A stretch of DNA of 64,000 bases from an uncultured Duncaniella sp. (GCA_910578515.1 CAJTQR010000001.1:682001-746000); one strand, 5' to 3'; numbered from the stretch's first letter, positions 1 through 9,603 are shown. Program-made: numbers and translations. The notes: a model not told the origin generated them from the sequence alone.

Positions 1-101
1 ACAAAAACAAATCTTTCTTACCTTAATATCGTTTACTTAAATTTATTGTTCCTATCAGTGTATCGGTATCGATAATTCAATTATCGTTTATTAGTATAAC
101 G

Positions 102-132
102 CAAATTTAGGGTGTTTTTCATTCTTTCACAA
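102..132 (-). promoter_or_regulatory. Promoter for a gene left of the window
   Basis: On the minus strand there is a TAAATTTG -7 box (102-109) with a TTG -33 box (130-132) at 20 bp spacing, matching the Bacteroidota primary-sigma consensus. It points leftward out of the window. A 17-nt palindrome lies just downstream at 70-86 (half-site CGATAAT) and could be an operator in the leader of that gene. Confidence 0.5.
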
Positions 133-171
133 CCCACGAAACCAATAATATAAACTATCTAAATAAAATAT

Positions 172-200
172 AAGCGCTATACCATTATAGTATAGCGCTT
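172..200 (-). terminator. Terminator of the DUF6377-like gene
   Basis: A perfect 11-bp inverted repeat (AAGCGCTATAC / GTATAGCGCTT) surrounds a 7-nt loop. Read on the minus strand it is followed by an AT-rich, T-containing tail. It sits about 75 bp past the stop of the gene ending at 277, so it probably ends that transcript. Confidence 0.6.
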
Positions 201-276
201 TACCTTATAGCTTACACACTGTAAATCTAAACCGATATCACAACATAAACAGCCATTTTTCACAAAAAAATACCCG

Positions 277-1851
277 TCACTCAATAGCTCCAATCTTCAT
301 AATCATCTCCTCAAAGTTATCGCGGTTCAACGCGCGGGTGCGCATCTTGTTGCGATAAGTATAGATAGTATTAAGTGAGAGCCCGAGGAATCGTGCCACC
401 TGCGAGGTATCCTCCACGCCAAGACGCATGAAGGCAAGAATGCGCAATTCTGTAGTCAGCACACCGGACGCCGTAATATTTATCCGTTTATCAGGAACCA
501 AAAGAGCATTGACATCCTGCACGAATGTAGGATATATATGGAGAAAAGAGTCATCAAAAATATCATAGAACTTCTTGCGCTGGTCGGCCATCACCTTGCC
601 TGACTTGATGAACTGAAGCAAATCCTCCGATTGTCCTGCAGTAATCTTGCGACGGCACATGCGATTGAACTCCTCAAGGCTCTCCATGTATGAAGAACAT
701 AGATTCATGAACTGCGACATATAAGTCTCCTTCGAACGGTTAGCCTCCGCGAGTGAGAATCTCACACTCTGCACCACTGCCATCTCGCGACGCTTTGAGA
801 TATACATCCTGGCAATCAGAATAAGCGCGACAACCAGACATAAAGACAGAAAGCCAAGCATAAGGAAACGCCGGTTGTTATACTGCTGTATGTCATTTGC
901 AACCGGCATGAAAGCCTTTGAAATCATGGTGGCATTCATCTTGGCACTCGCTAAAAGAGCGTTTTCGAGCGCAACAGATAGATAATTGTGCGCTCTCACA
1001 GTCTGATTCTGTGAATATAGAATCTCCCCGAGACGTAGCAGAGCGGTGCCATGACGGTTTGCTCTATACACATCTGACAAAGCGCCGAGGGCAAAATAAT
1101 ATACCGCACTGTCCAGCTTCCCATGAGTGACATAATATTCACCCAGGAATGTTGCTGCCAAGGGAAATTCATGGTCCAACATGGTGCCCTTCTCAAGAAT
1201 ATCGTTCATCACAGCCACTCCGAGCGTACTGTCACCCTCCCCCATATGAATAAGAGCCTGACAAAGCATATAACGAAGAGAGCCCGGAACAAGAAACTCA
1301 ATCTCTTTGTGGGCAAAGTCGAGTCCCTGTTTCTCAAAGCTACGTGTAGCCTCCGTGTAAGGATACAAAGCAGACATGGAGAAACTAATCTCTCGACCAA
1401 CATCGTAGAAAAGGTCAAGATTCTCATTAAGGATGCCATTGCTCTTGACATGTTCCAAATCATTCAGACCTTCCAGAGCGGCTCCAAGTTTACGGAATTC
1501 ACTGGCACGCATGATGAAAAGACGCTGCACAGCAGCTGAATCGCCAAGCTCTTTGCCGATTTCAATTCCCTTGGTATAATAAATGATTGCTGAGTCGGCA
1601 TTCAGAACATGGAATGATTTGCCTAAATCCCGGTAAAGCGAAAGTAGCTTCTCCTTATCTGTAGTCATTGGAACTGACCGGCGGAGTGAATCAATCTTAA
1701 AACGGTGCTTTTCCTCATACTTGCCACGTTTTTTTATCTCCGTATCAAGCAACTCCAAAAGTTCTCCGTTAGAACCCGGAAGACCTGCCGGAAGCGCGTA
1801 AACCAACGGTGCACAAAATGCTAATATGATTCCTACAAGAATATGTTTCAT
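277..1851 (-). CDS. DUF6377-like membrane-bound HTH transcriptional regulator
   Basis: This is a 524-residue protein. It has an N-terminal signal sequence (about 1-19), a helical TPR-like region to about residue 325 that probably lies in the periplasm, one strong membrane segment (about 333-352), a helical linker, and a C-terminal LuxR-like helix-turn-helix (about 465-508, with LGLSLNTIYTYRNKMR). The opening LLDTEIKKRGKYEEKHRFKI is characteristic of the Bacteroidota DUF6377 family. The architecture implies sensing outside the inner membrane and DNA binding inside. No target is visible: the neighbour on the right is read in the same direction but has its own terminator. Family assignment is fairly sure; the ligand and regulon are unknown. 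Confidence 0.85.
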   Translation of the reverse strand: MKHILVGIILAFCAPLVYALPAGLPGSNGELLELLDTEIKKRGKYEEKHRFKIDSLRRSVPMTTDKEKLLSLYRDLGKSFHVLNADSAIIYYTKGIEIGKELGDSAAVQRLFIMRASEFRKLGAALEGLNDLEHVKSNGILNENLDLFYDVGREISFSMSALYPYTEATRSFEKQGLDFAHKEIEFLVPGSLRYMLCQALIHMGEGDSTLGVAVMNDILEKGTMLDHEFPLAATFLGEYYVTHGKLDSAVYYFALGALSDVYRANRHGTALLRLGEILYSQNQTVRAHNYLSVALENALLASAKMNATMISKAFMPVANDIQQYNNRRFLMLGFLSLCLVVALILIARMYISKRREMAVVQSVRFSLAEANRSKETYMSQFMNLCSSYMESLEEFNRMCRRKITAGQSEDLLQFIKSGKVMADQRKKFYDIFDDSFLHIYPTFVQDVNALLVPDKRINITASGVLTTELRILAFMRLGVEDTSQVARFLGLSLNTIYTYRNKMRTRALNRDNFEEMIMKIGAIE

Positions 1852-1977
1852 GAAGGTATGTAGAAAGGTGTTACTATTGATTGTTGTGATAAAGAATTGA
1901 TAACACAGGTATTAACTTTATACCAAAGTTAATTCTGTCCTAAAGCTTGCCCCACGGGGGCATGTGTTCGCTTAATG

Positions 1978-2008
1978 CAAAGTTACATCTAAAAAGGCGA
2001 GATTCAAA
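1978..2008 (-). promoter_or_regulatory. Promoter of the DUF6377-like regulator gene
   Basis: Minus-strand TAACTTTG (1978-1985) with TTTG (2005-2008) and a 19-bp spacer. Predicted transcription start is near 1971, giving a leader of about 120 nt. The -33 box overlaps the loop of the upstream terminator. The leader contains a GC-rich hairpin TGCCCC-ACG-GGGGCA at 1948-1962 of unknown role, and a second lone -7-like site at 1924-1931. Confidence 0.5.
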
Positions 2009-2023
2009 ACGAATCCCGCCTTT
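1993..2023 (-). terminator. Terminator of the alpha-2-macroglobulin-like gene
   Basis: A 13-bp stem (1993-2005 / 2011-2023) with loop AAAAC. Its one mismatch on the plus strand becomes a G-U pair in minus-strand RNA, which supports minus-strand use. The 3' arm ends in a T run. It lies about 90 bp after the stop at 2110. Confidence 0.6.
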
Positions 2024-2109
2024 GAAGTATTAAAAAACGTAAAAGTCGCCATATTGGGGACACTTATTACATAAACTGTCGCAATATAGTCCACAGCGCC
2101 TTGAAATGG

Positions 2110-5100
2110 CTATTTAGCCACTTCTACAATTCCTCCGGCAGAGTGGGCCGAGAGCTGAGGAGCATACTGACTCTGCACAGTAGCGATACCAGAAGTAAAG
2201 CTACCTGCATTGTTTACCCACATATCGTAAGTGAGAAGATAAGTTCCCTTAGGGAGATGGGTAATGAAGAAGCGTGTTGAAGAATCACGATTCTCCCTGT
2301 AGAAATAGATTCCTTCCGAAACAATCGGCTTTGGAAGCTGCTCCACAGGCTCATAACAAGCCGGGCGGTCATCTACTACAGCAACATAATCCATATCGCG
2401 GTCGACCTTTAGGGTGAGCTGTACTTTAATCTTGTCACCAACCTTCAAATCGGTGGCTTGACGTGTCACAGGTCCGTCAGGAGTCTGAACGACAGAATAG
2501 ATTACCTTTTCAATCGAAATGGCATCGCAAGCTGATGCTTTGACATCTGTCATCGAATCAACATATTGATAGTATACTGCTCCCCATGATGGCGTATCGC
2601 CACCTTTGTGCACACGCAACTCACCTGAGGCAAGTGACTCCACCGGCACGGGTGTGCGGAAATACCCTGTCACAGCTTCCACCGACTCAGGCACAATTTC
2701 AGAGCCACCGACATATACCTTCGACGCCTCAGCGGGAACCAGCCAACCGTCCGATGTGGAAAGTATGGAAGCAATCACTGAGGAAGCCGTTACAGATGTG
2801 CCCCAATTCATACTCTCCTTCTGCAATATAAGCCATTGGCGAATCTTGGCTATATCCTCGCAACCCGGTTCAACCGTAGCGAAAGCATCAAGCACAAGAG
2901 CTGTAGTGCCAACTTTTCCCATTGACCATAGTGTCATATTATCGAGAGAAGCCCACCACATACCTTTTTCGGGTGAAGACTCTGCATACTCACGAAGAGA
3001 GGAGATAATAGTCTTGGCAACCTTTGGATATCCATGGTTGAAAAGAATCCGGGCATAGACAGCCTTATCAAATACCGATGCCCGCTTCCATTTTTTCAGA
3101 ATATTCTGCACGGTGGCAGAGATAGCCTGCGATGCACCACCGGTAGCAGTATAGCCTTTGAAATAGTCACGCATGTAGATATAATCGGTATAATCGGCAG
3201 CTGATGGGTGACGACGATGCTGCGACGCTACATATTTATCCATATAACCAATGGCACCCAGTATCATCTTATCGAGAGTCTCGTTCTTGGGAAGGAATCC
3301 AAGAGAGCGAAGACGCCCCATCATAAGGAGAACATTCTCTGTAGCCCAAAGTGAAGCATCATCGCTATTTGCATACCATGCCCATCCTCCGCCTTCGCGC
3401 TCGAGACGTTTCAGGAGACTTATAGCAGTGGAATAGGTCTGACTGATAGTCTTCTCATTAAAAAGCAGCGACAACCGTGTCATTCTCTCTGTATCTGATT
3501 TGGCATCAAGCATCCAAGGAGTAGCTGACAGAAGCACAATCTTAAGGTCCTCGTTCTTCTCAAGCATTGACGTAAGCACATCTCCACTCTTATCGCTATT
3601 TTCCCAGCTCCTGAGCGCATCGGCAATCTCAGGATTATCATTGAGTAGCCCGGAAGCTATCGCTGCCGAAAAGATAGATGCCGCCGCCTCGTTTGCAGTC
3701 GAAGGCTCCAACTCAAGGAGACCGGGGATAGCTGTGACAACATACCACACCGGATTTTCACAGAACTGCAAAGTAACACGTGCCCCGGCCGGCGCTTCAG
3801 GAATACTCATAGTAAAATTGGCGGAATCGGGAGCAATATAGAATGGATATGTATCGATTACCGGAGTAATGGCGGGAAGAACAGGGAAAAGACTCTGCTC
3901 TCCGTCAGCAAACCGAGAAGTAGAAGACTTGACACGGTAACCGATAAATGGAGCATCGGATGGCGCAGTGAGAGGACAGTCAACAGTCGCTGTAGCTGAT
4001 GGTGCAAGTGTATCAGCCATGACCACAGTTTTTATAATCGAGCCATCGGTGGGATTGAAAAGTTCCACTTTAGTCTCGACAATCTGCTCTTCATCGCTAC
4101 CATTCATCACCAGTGCCGAAATTACCACCTTATCTCCGGAACGCACGAATCTTGGAAGATTTGGTTGCACCATCACAGGCTTATTGGCAACCACGTCGGC
4201 AGAAAAATTAGTGGATAACAAAGAGTCAGTAAAGGCAACCGCACGGAAGCCCCATGTGGTGTTAGCATTGGGCACACTGAATGTAAACGAGAGATTACCA
4301 TCTATGTCAGTAACGAGTTGCGGAGCAAAGAACGCAAGAGGAGTCTCACTGTCGCGATAAGAGAAGTTTGATTCCGAACGGTCTACCCCCTCCTCATCTT
4401 TGACTGAGCCTGTAACTACAGCCGATTCTGACGGCGACAAGTCTATCGAGGCACCATTATCCATATCATACGCTTCCTCTTCCACAACGGCCTCCTCCAA
4501 CTTATCAGCAGCAAAATCACTCGTAGCCGCCATTTTATACGAAGCTGAGCCGCCACGCGCCATGAGGCGTGCGGAATGCATGCGCACGTTGTTCAAATAA
4601 ATGCCATTTGCGAAACCGATTCCATAGGTGTTGAAATCAGGAATCGAAAGAGCTTGGCAACTCTTATATTTATAATTGTCAAAATTGAAATACGAGCTGA
4701 ATTCCTGACCTAGAGCTGAGGAATTCCACCGGTAGTAACGTGAACCACCGTCATAAAATCCAAGCTTCCAATCAGTCTTGGCAAGTGCATCGAGAGCCGT
4801 ATTATACATATCCATTATCACGGCAGCCTGACGACCCTTGCCGCTCTTGTCGACAACCTTAAATGTCCATGTTTCCTTGCTTCCGGGGACTAAACGGTCA
4901 CGGAATGACTCTGTGACAAACTCTATCCCCTTGCCAGGTCCAACACGTTTAACATTCACAACAGGATTGGCAGAACGGTAATTGCCAGTCACAGCAACAC
5001 TCATTGTAGCTTCATCAACACCGTCCGGCAACTCGACTTCCAATTCATGCATACCGGCAGGAGCTTTTATCCATTTGCGCGATATGATTTCATCTTTATT

Positions 5101-7794
5101 CCATAGAGTGACAAGTAAGTGGGTGTCGCAATCCACAGCATAAAGCCACCCCCCCTTTTTACCAGACTTAACAGATACCTTGGCTGAAGGATACCACATC
5201 AGAGTGCCGGGAACAGGTGTCACCTTATCACTGCGGCGGTAAATCACCGTGTTAGCCTTGCACTTATCAGCAAGTTCTTGATTCTCAAGCGTAAACTCGA
5301 GAATATATTCTCCTGATGGCAGAGACGAAAAGTCTATGCCGCAGTTTCTGCCAGAGAGTATACCGGAAAGTAGTTCGGTACTGTCGCGCTTCACTACATA
5401 TTTAACAGGAATATGAACTATAGAATCCTGATAGTCCACCACTTTGACATCAATAGGTGTGACATCTTTGCTTACCTCCAATGCAGAAGGGAGCGAAGCC
5501 CGTATATCATATTTAGTGCCGGTAACGAAGGTAACATCAGCAGTCTGAGTCTCACCGGAGGAAGATAAGGCTGAAACATTTGCTGTAAAAACTCCCTCAG
5601 GAATAGGAGCAGTAGCCAATGCTGATGCGCCAACTACTATTTCAAAAGTCCCATCAGCATTCGTGCCGGTTTCGCTGGAATAAAAAGATATACCGGCTGA
5701 GCGATTCCACCACCAACGCATACGTTCTGCCACACTGAGGTCGGTTGTAATCTTAGTATCGGCAAGAGGGAAACCTGAGTAAGTCATAACCTTACCGCGA
5801 ATAGTCACATCACCCTTTGACGGAACATCCTTTTCGACCGGAGACATGACAACTCTGAATGATGGCAATTTATAATCGGAGACTTCGAAATGCAAAACTG
5901 AAGAGTGGTTATCAATACCTATAGAGAAATTGCCAGTAAGACAATCCTTCGGTATAAGGAATGAACCATCCACACGTCCATAAGCGTCGGTAACGAGCTT
6001 AATCGTATCAATGGGCTCGTAGGAAGCACCACGCATCACCGCAACAACTTCCGCATCTCGCCGTGGACGCTGCTCATCATCTTTGAATTCATAACAAACG
6101 GCAGTCCAATTCACGGTGTCACCCGGATGATATAACGGAAGCGCAGGAAAGCCTACTGCAGAACTCTGCCATTTGCTCTGAGGCTTGTACGTATTGTTTG
6201 AGACATAAAGCGGAGAGGCATACTTATCACCATCTTTCTCAACCACAGCCTGACCGGATACATTGAAAATTTTTGAGCCATCCGATGCCGTTTTTCCAAT
6301 AGCCACAGCTCTTGGCTGACGACGGTAGCCGGAAGTATATTCATACACAATCAGCGATGCATCCGGGACAGGTGCTCCGCTCTTTGCATCAACCACCCAT
6401 AGCCTGCAGTCATCAAAGACAGAAGCTCCAAGCGAAAAGTGAGTCACATGAGTCTTGGAGTAAGAACGGTCCGTCTGTTCCTTGCCATTGACCACCGGTA
6501 CTATTATGTAATTACCGGGCATCGGGAAGGTATACTCAACAGTGGTTTCATTGGAAAACGGCTCCATACCATCCACTGAAACATCTAATTTTGCCACAAG
6601 GCGACGTGACGTGAAATCCTTCAGGGTCACATCATCATAGTAAAGCGGGGATGATGATACGTCATAGATATTAATCGTCGCGGAGTTAATATTCTCCATT
6701 CTAACCCCAATTTTCACCTGCTCTCCGGGTGGAACAACCATAGGAGAGTTCAGCATGATGCTTTTTTGAGATATATTGTTACGGATATTGCGCAGGCAGT
6801 TGTTACCCCAATAGTTGGGGAACGATGCAAGGTTCTCCCCTATTACCGAGTAAAGCCATTTCTTGTCGACATCGGCACAATTGGTTCCGATATAATTCAG
6901 TATATCACCTGAATATTCAGATGATTTGTTCTGCTCGTACAACGGACGCAGCAAGGCAAACAACCGAGACTCGGAGTCGTCAGACGCACCACGATTGTAC
7001 ACACGGTTATATATAAATGCAATGCGATGAAGGTCTGTGTTGATTTCTGAAGCCTTGCGCCCTTCATTCACCTTAAGAAGAGCAGCATAAAGGTTGAGAA
7101 TCCGCGCTACCATCTGGTCTGACTCAGGATAGGGAGAGGTGAGATATACGTCATGTGGCACCAGGAGTCCCCAGGAGAACACTCTACGCACAGTGCTAAG
7201 CGACTGGAGCATAACAATACTTCTATTCGCCACAAAATCATAAAGCGTAGGGTAATATATGTAGGTCTGCGCCGATGTGGTGATATCGGCAGCATATTTA
7301 TTAAGCGGCACATTCTTTATGGCATCAGCATAACTAAGAGCCGAGTCAGTCAGCGCCAAAATTTTATTGCGGAACTGCTCGCCACTCCATAGGCTGTAAT
7401 TCTCCGGAAGCGGAAGAAGAGGCACAGAGCGCTGGTCGTATTTCCAGCGGTTGGCATTATAAATATTGAAGTAGATATCAGCCCGGAGCAGATAAAGCAT
7501 ACTGCTCAATGCCGGGTCTTTACTATTAGAATTAACCGACTCTATCTTTCTTAGCGCCTCCGAAGCCTTATCGGCATCGATGCTCACCTGAGCAAGATAG
7601 TAGTCAATCAAAGCTCTCACCACAGCCGGTGAATCGGAGGCTCGCAAAGCTGCCGCAAGATTCTTTTCCGACTGCTGGCTTACAGTTTTCGGATACGCAA
7701 AATCAGGTATCTTTGGATTGGTGGCGTTCATAGTTACACAAGATAACGACAAGACGAACGCATACAGCATAGTTAGAAATCTGCCGATACGCAT
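2110..7794 (-). CDS. Alpha-2-macroglobulin family protein (giant envelope protein)
   Basis: A 1894-residue protein with an N-terminal signal sequence (about 1-24) and the general layout of bacterial alpha-2-macroglobulins: a Bacteroidota-type N-terminal helical part, a chain of macroglobulin beta domains including MG2, an A2M domain around 1155-1250 (LAFFAPQLVTDIDGNLSFTF), an alpha-helical thioester-type domain around 1340-1630 (GGGWAWYANSDD) and a C-terminal receptor-like domain. I find no CxEQ thioester motif, so it would not trap proteases covalently like eukaryotic A2M or E. coli YfhM. It resembles thioester-less forms such as YfaS. It is the last gene after a sigma factor, a putative anti-sigma protein and a Spy-like protein, all in the same direction, which suggests a role in envelope defence or repair. 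Whether the signal is a lipoprotein one (Cys near residue 19) is uncertain. Confidence 0.88.
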   Translation of the reverse strand: MRIGRFLTMLYAFVLSLSCVTMNATNPKIPDFAYPKTVSQQSEKNLAAALRASDSPAVVRALIDYYLAQVSIDADKASEALRKIESVNSNSKDPALSSMLYLLRADIYFNIYNANRWKYDQRSVPLLPLPENYSLWSGEQFRNKILALTDSALSYADAIKNVPLNKYAADITTSAQTYIYYPTLYDFVANRSIVMLQSLSTVRRVFSWGLLVPHDVYLTSPYPESDQMVARILNLYAALLKVNEGRKASEINTDLHRIAFIYNRVYNRGASDDSESRLFALLRPLYEQNKSSEYSGDILNYIGTNCADVDKKWLYSVIGENLASFPNYWGNNCLRNIRNNISQKSIMLNSPMVVPPGEQVKIGVRMENINSATINIYDVSSSPLYYDDVTLKDFTSRRLVAKLDVSVDGMEPFSNETTVEYTFPMPGNYIIVPVVNGKEQTDRSYSKTHVTHFSLGASVFDDCRLWVVDAKSGAPVPDASLIVYEYTSGYRRQPRAVAIGKTASDGSKIFNVSGQAVVEKDGDKYASPLYVSNNTYKPQSKWQSSAVGFPALPLYHPGDTVNWTAVCYEFKDDEQRPRRDAEVVAVMRGASYEPIDTIKLVTDAYGRVDGSFLIPKDCLTGNFSIGIDNHSSVLHFEVSDYKLPSFRVVMSPVEKDVPSKGDVTIRGKVMTYSGFPLADTKITTDLSVAERMRWWWNRSAGISFYSSETGTNADGTFEIVVGASALATAPIPEGVFTANVSALSSSGETQTADVTFVTGTKYDIRASLPSALEVSKDVTPIDVKVVDYQDSIVHIPVKYVVKRDSTELLSGILSGRNCGIDFSSLPSGEYILEFTLENQELADKCKANTVIYRRSDKVTPVPGTLMWYPSAKVSVKSGKKGGWLYAVDCDTHLLVTLWNKDEIISRKWIKAPAGMHELEVELPDGVDEATMSVAVTGNYRSANPVVNVKRVGPGKGIEFVTESFRDRLVPGSKETWTFKVVDKSGKGRQAAVIMDMYNTALDALAKTDWKLGFYDGGSRYYRWNSSALGQEFSSYFNFDNYKYKSCQALSIPDFNTYGIGFANGIYLNNVRMHSARLMARGGSASYKMAATSDFAADKLEEAVVEEEAYDMDNGASIDLSPSESAVVTGSVKDEEGVDRSESNFSYRDSETPLAFFAPQLVTDIDGNLSFTFSVPNANTTWGFRAVAFTDSLLSTNFSADVVANKPVMVQPNLPRFVRSGDKVVISALVMNGSDEEQIVETKVELFNPTDGSIIKTVVMADTLAPSATATVDCPLTAPSDAPFIGYRVKSSTSRFADGEQSLFPVLPAITPVIDTYPFYIAPDSANFTMSIPEAPAGARVTLQFCENPVWYVVTAIPGLLELEPSTANEAAASIFSAAIASGLLNDNPEIADALRSWENSDKSGDVLTSMLEKNEDLKIVLLSATPWMLDAKSDTERMTRLSLLFNEKTISQTYSTAISLLKRLEREGGGWAWYANSDDASLWATENVLLMMGRLRSLGFLPKNETLDKMILGAIGYMDKYVASQHRRHPSAADYTDYIYMRDYFKGYTATGGASQAISATVQNILKKWKRASVFDKAVYARILFNHGYPKVAKTIISSLREYAESSPEKGMWWASLDNMTLWSMGKVGTTALVLDAFATVEPGCEDIAKIRQWLILQKESMNWGTSVTASSVIASILSTSDGWLVPAEASKVYVGGSEIVPESVEAVTGYFRTPVPVESLASGELRVHKGGDTPSWGAVYYQYVDSMTDVKASACDAISIEKVIYSVVQTPDGPVTRQATDLKVGDKIKVQLTLKVDRDMDYVAVVDDRPACYEPVEQLPKPIVSEGIYFYRENRDSSTRFFITHLPKGTYLLTYDMWVNNAGSFTSGIATVQSQYAPQLSAHSAGGIVEVAK

Positions 7795-7889
7795 AAATAA
7801 AACAGTTAAAAAGATGATTTATGTGAGGAATAGTATAGATACAACAACCGGACAACTGAAAAGTCGTCCGGTTGCAGAAAAAAATATCT

Positions 7890-8357
7890 TTAACGAGATG
7901 ACCTTCGCCTATGTTGCTTCATCAGCTCACGGGTAAAATCCTTCTCAGCATCTTTGAGTTTGAAAAGTTGACGGGGTGTAAGTATAGTCTTGTAATCATT
8001 GAAATACTTCATCTCAATGGTGTTTTCACGCCCTTTGAGCTCATACATAGCTTCAGCAGCTTTCTCATATTCCAAATCGGTCGCTTTTTCACCCTTTGTA
8101 AGCGTCTGGCGTGAGAGCTGTTCGGATTCTTCCTGTACTTTCCGAATCTCTTCGTCCATGGAATTGTATAACGGAAGGAACTTGGCACGCTGTTCGTCAG
8201 TGAGCTCAAGCTTCTTGGCTATAAAATCATTCTTGTACTGCTGAATTTCTTTCATCCATGATTCACGGTCACGACCGGATGGACGTTGTGCATCAGCATT
8301 CACAGGCATCAAAACTGCTGCCATGAGAAGTGTAAACAATATTGCGACCTTTTTCAT
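7890..8357 (-). CDS. Spy/CpxP-like periplasmic protein
   Basis: A 155-residue secreted protein with a clear signal peptide ending around ADAQ (about residue 24). The mature part is almost wholly helical and highly charged, with an LTDEQRAKFLPLY segment and a second LTPRQLFKLKDAEK segment. These match the LTxxQ-type repeats of Spy/CpxP family periplasmic chaperones. It lies 31 bp downstream of the putative anti-sigma gene and about 95 bp upstream of the alpha-2-macroglobulin-like gene, so it is probably cotranscribed and under the same sigma factor. Function as a chaperone or stress sensor is inferred from the family. Confidence 0.75.
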   Translation of the reverse strand: MKKVAILFTLLMAAVLMPVNADAQRPSGRDRESWMKEIQQYKNDFIAKKLELTDEQRAKFLPLYNSMDEEIRKVQEESEQLSRQTLTKGEKATDLEYEKAAEAMYELKGRENTIEMKYFNDYKTILTPRQLFKLKDAEKDFTRELMKQHRRRSSR

Positions 8358-8388
8358 AAGTCAAATTTCAATTGTAGGAATATTCACG

Positions 8389-8859
8389 TCAAATATTTGA
8401 GAGTGGGAATCCGGGAGCATCCGGGATGTCACGACCTTGATTAACAGAATCATCTGTCATTTCCTCTTCATAGGCTTCTATGTCGAAACCGGTCTCGTAA
8501 AGGTCCTCCATGAGCTGATAATCGCTAATCTCACCCTCATTTATAAAATACTCATTTATAAAATGGTCATTGGCAAGCGCAGCAGTCATCACAGGATTGC
8601 CATCGATAGAAAGACCTGAAGAATCGGAACGCATGAGGTCAAACATTTTCATCATGCACCACACACCCATAAACATAGCCGCCATGTAGATGTAAGGTCT
8701 CACCTTCTGCCACACAGAGCGAGGCATCACCTTAGGCTGAGGCTTCTCCCAATCCTGCACCGGGAGCGACTCCGCCATCTTGGCTGCGAAATCGGCGAAA
8801 TAACCGTCCGGGACAGTCATTCCGTCTTTATGGTTAACTTTTTCTAATATATCTTTCAT
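8389..8859 (-). CDS. Putative membrane anti-sigma factor
   Basis: A 156-residue protein with a cytoplasmic N-terminal part (about 1-50, containing VPDGYFADFAAKMAESLP), one membrane helix (about 53-70) and an acidic extracytoplasmic C-terminal half. The VPDGYF motif, size and topology are common in Bacteroidota proteins encoded next to ECF sigma genes. No zinc-binding HxxxCxxC motif is present, so it would be a non-ZAS anti-sigma type. It follows the ECF sigma gene by about 90 bp. Anti-sigma activity is inferred from context. Confidence 0.6.
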   Translation of the reverse strand: MKDILEKVNHKDGMTVPDGYFADFAAKMAESLPVQDWEKPQPKVMPRSVWQKVRPYIYMAAMFMGVWCMMKMFDLMRSDSSGLSIDGNPVMTAALANDHFINEYFINEGEISDYQLMEDLYETGFDIEAYEEEMTDDSVNQGRDIPDAPGFPLSNI

Positions 8860-8950
8860 TGTTTTTGAAGCTTAAAATTACCATTCAGTGGAAGTTTGCG
8901 CTAACGCTTTAATGGGTTTTAAATTTTAGACAGATATATATTGCATTGGT

Positions 8951-9511
8951 TTAATCGGCATCGTCAAAATATTGCTCGATTTTTTTCACTGCGAGATGAT
9001 AGGAGGCTTTTAACGCCCCTACGGAGGTGCCGAGAATTTCTGACATCTGCTCATATTTCATCTCATCGTAGTAACGCATATTGAACACAAGGCGCTGCTT
9101 CTCAGGAAGAGATGCCACTGCTTCCCTCAACTTTTTCTCCAGCTCCTCTCCATCCACATAAGTGTCGGCCTCAATCAGATTGATAAGGTGCGATTCCTCA
9201 TCGTCGATTGAAAGTCCGAGGCGCTTACGCTCTTTTTCAAGGAAAGTGATGCTTTCGTTTATGGCAATCTTGTGAAGCCACGTGGAAAGTTTGGCTTCGC
9301 CACGAAAATTCTCAATGGACTGCCACGCCTTAAGGAATGTGTTTTGCAAAAGGTCATTCGCATCATCATGCGTCTGAACCATGCGTCTGATTTGCTTATA
9401 TAGAGGTTCGGAATATATCCTGATGACTTCACCGAAGGCATCACGGCATGTGGCTGGGTCCCGAAGCCTCGCCACGAGATTCATATCGTCAAGATTCGTT
9501 TCTTTTGCCAT
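8951..9511 (-). CDS. ECF-type RNA polymerase sigma factor
   Basis: A 186-residue sigma-70 family protein with region 2 around 25-95 (DDANDLLQNTFLKAWQSIENF, then LSTWLHKIAINE) and region 4 around 125-180 (LPEKQRLVFNMRYYDEMKYE, then an HTH in EILGTSVGALKASYHLAVKK). There is no region 1 or 3, as expected for the extracytoplasmic-function class. It heads an apparent operon with a putative membrane anti-sigma protein, a Spy-like protein and an alpha-2-macroglobulin-like protein, which points to envelope-stress control. The family is certain; the inducing signal is not visible. Confidence 0.93.
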   Translation of the reverse strand: MAKETNLDDMNLVARLRDPATCRDAFGEVIRIYSEPLYKQIRRMVQTHDDANDLLQNTFLKAWQSIENFRGEAKLSTWLHKIAINESITFLEKERKRLGLSIDDEESHLINLIEADTYVDGEELEKKLREAVASLPEKQRLVFNMRYYDEMKYEQMSEILGTSVGALKASYHLAVKKIEQYFDDAD

Positions 9512-9574
9512 TTTTCTGTCGTTATTCCATGAAACCTCTAATCAGCATATAAAAAACTATGCCGATTGAATATA

Positions 9575-9603
9575 CAAATTTATAAAATAAATATTAAACG
9601 CAA
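9575..9603 (-). promoter_or_regulatory. Possible promoter of the ECF sigma operon
   Basis: Minus-strand TAAATTTG (9575-9582) with TTG (9601-9603) at 18 bp, one base short of the usual spacing. It lies about 65 bp upstream of the sigma gene. It would be read by the primary sigma factor; I saw no obvious separate ECF-type promoter. Confidence 0.35.
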
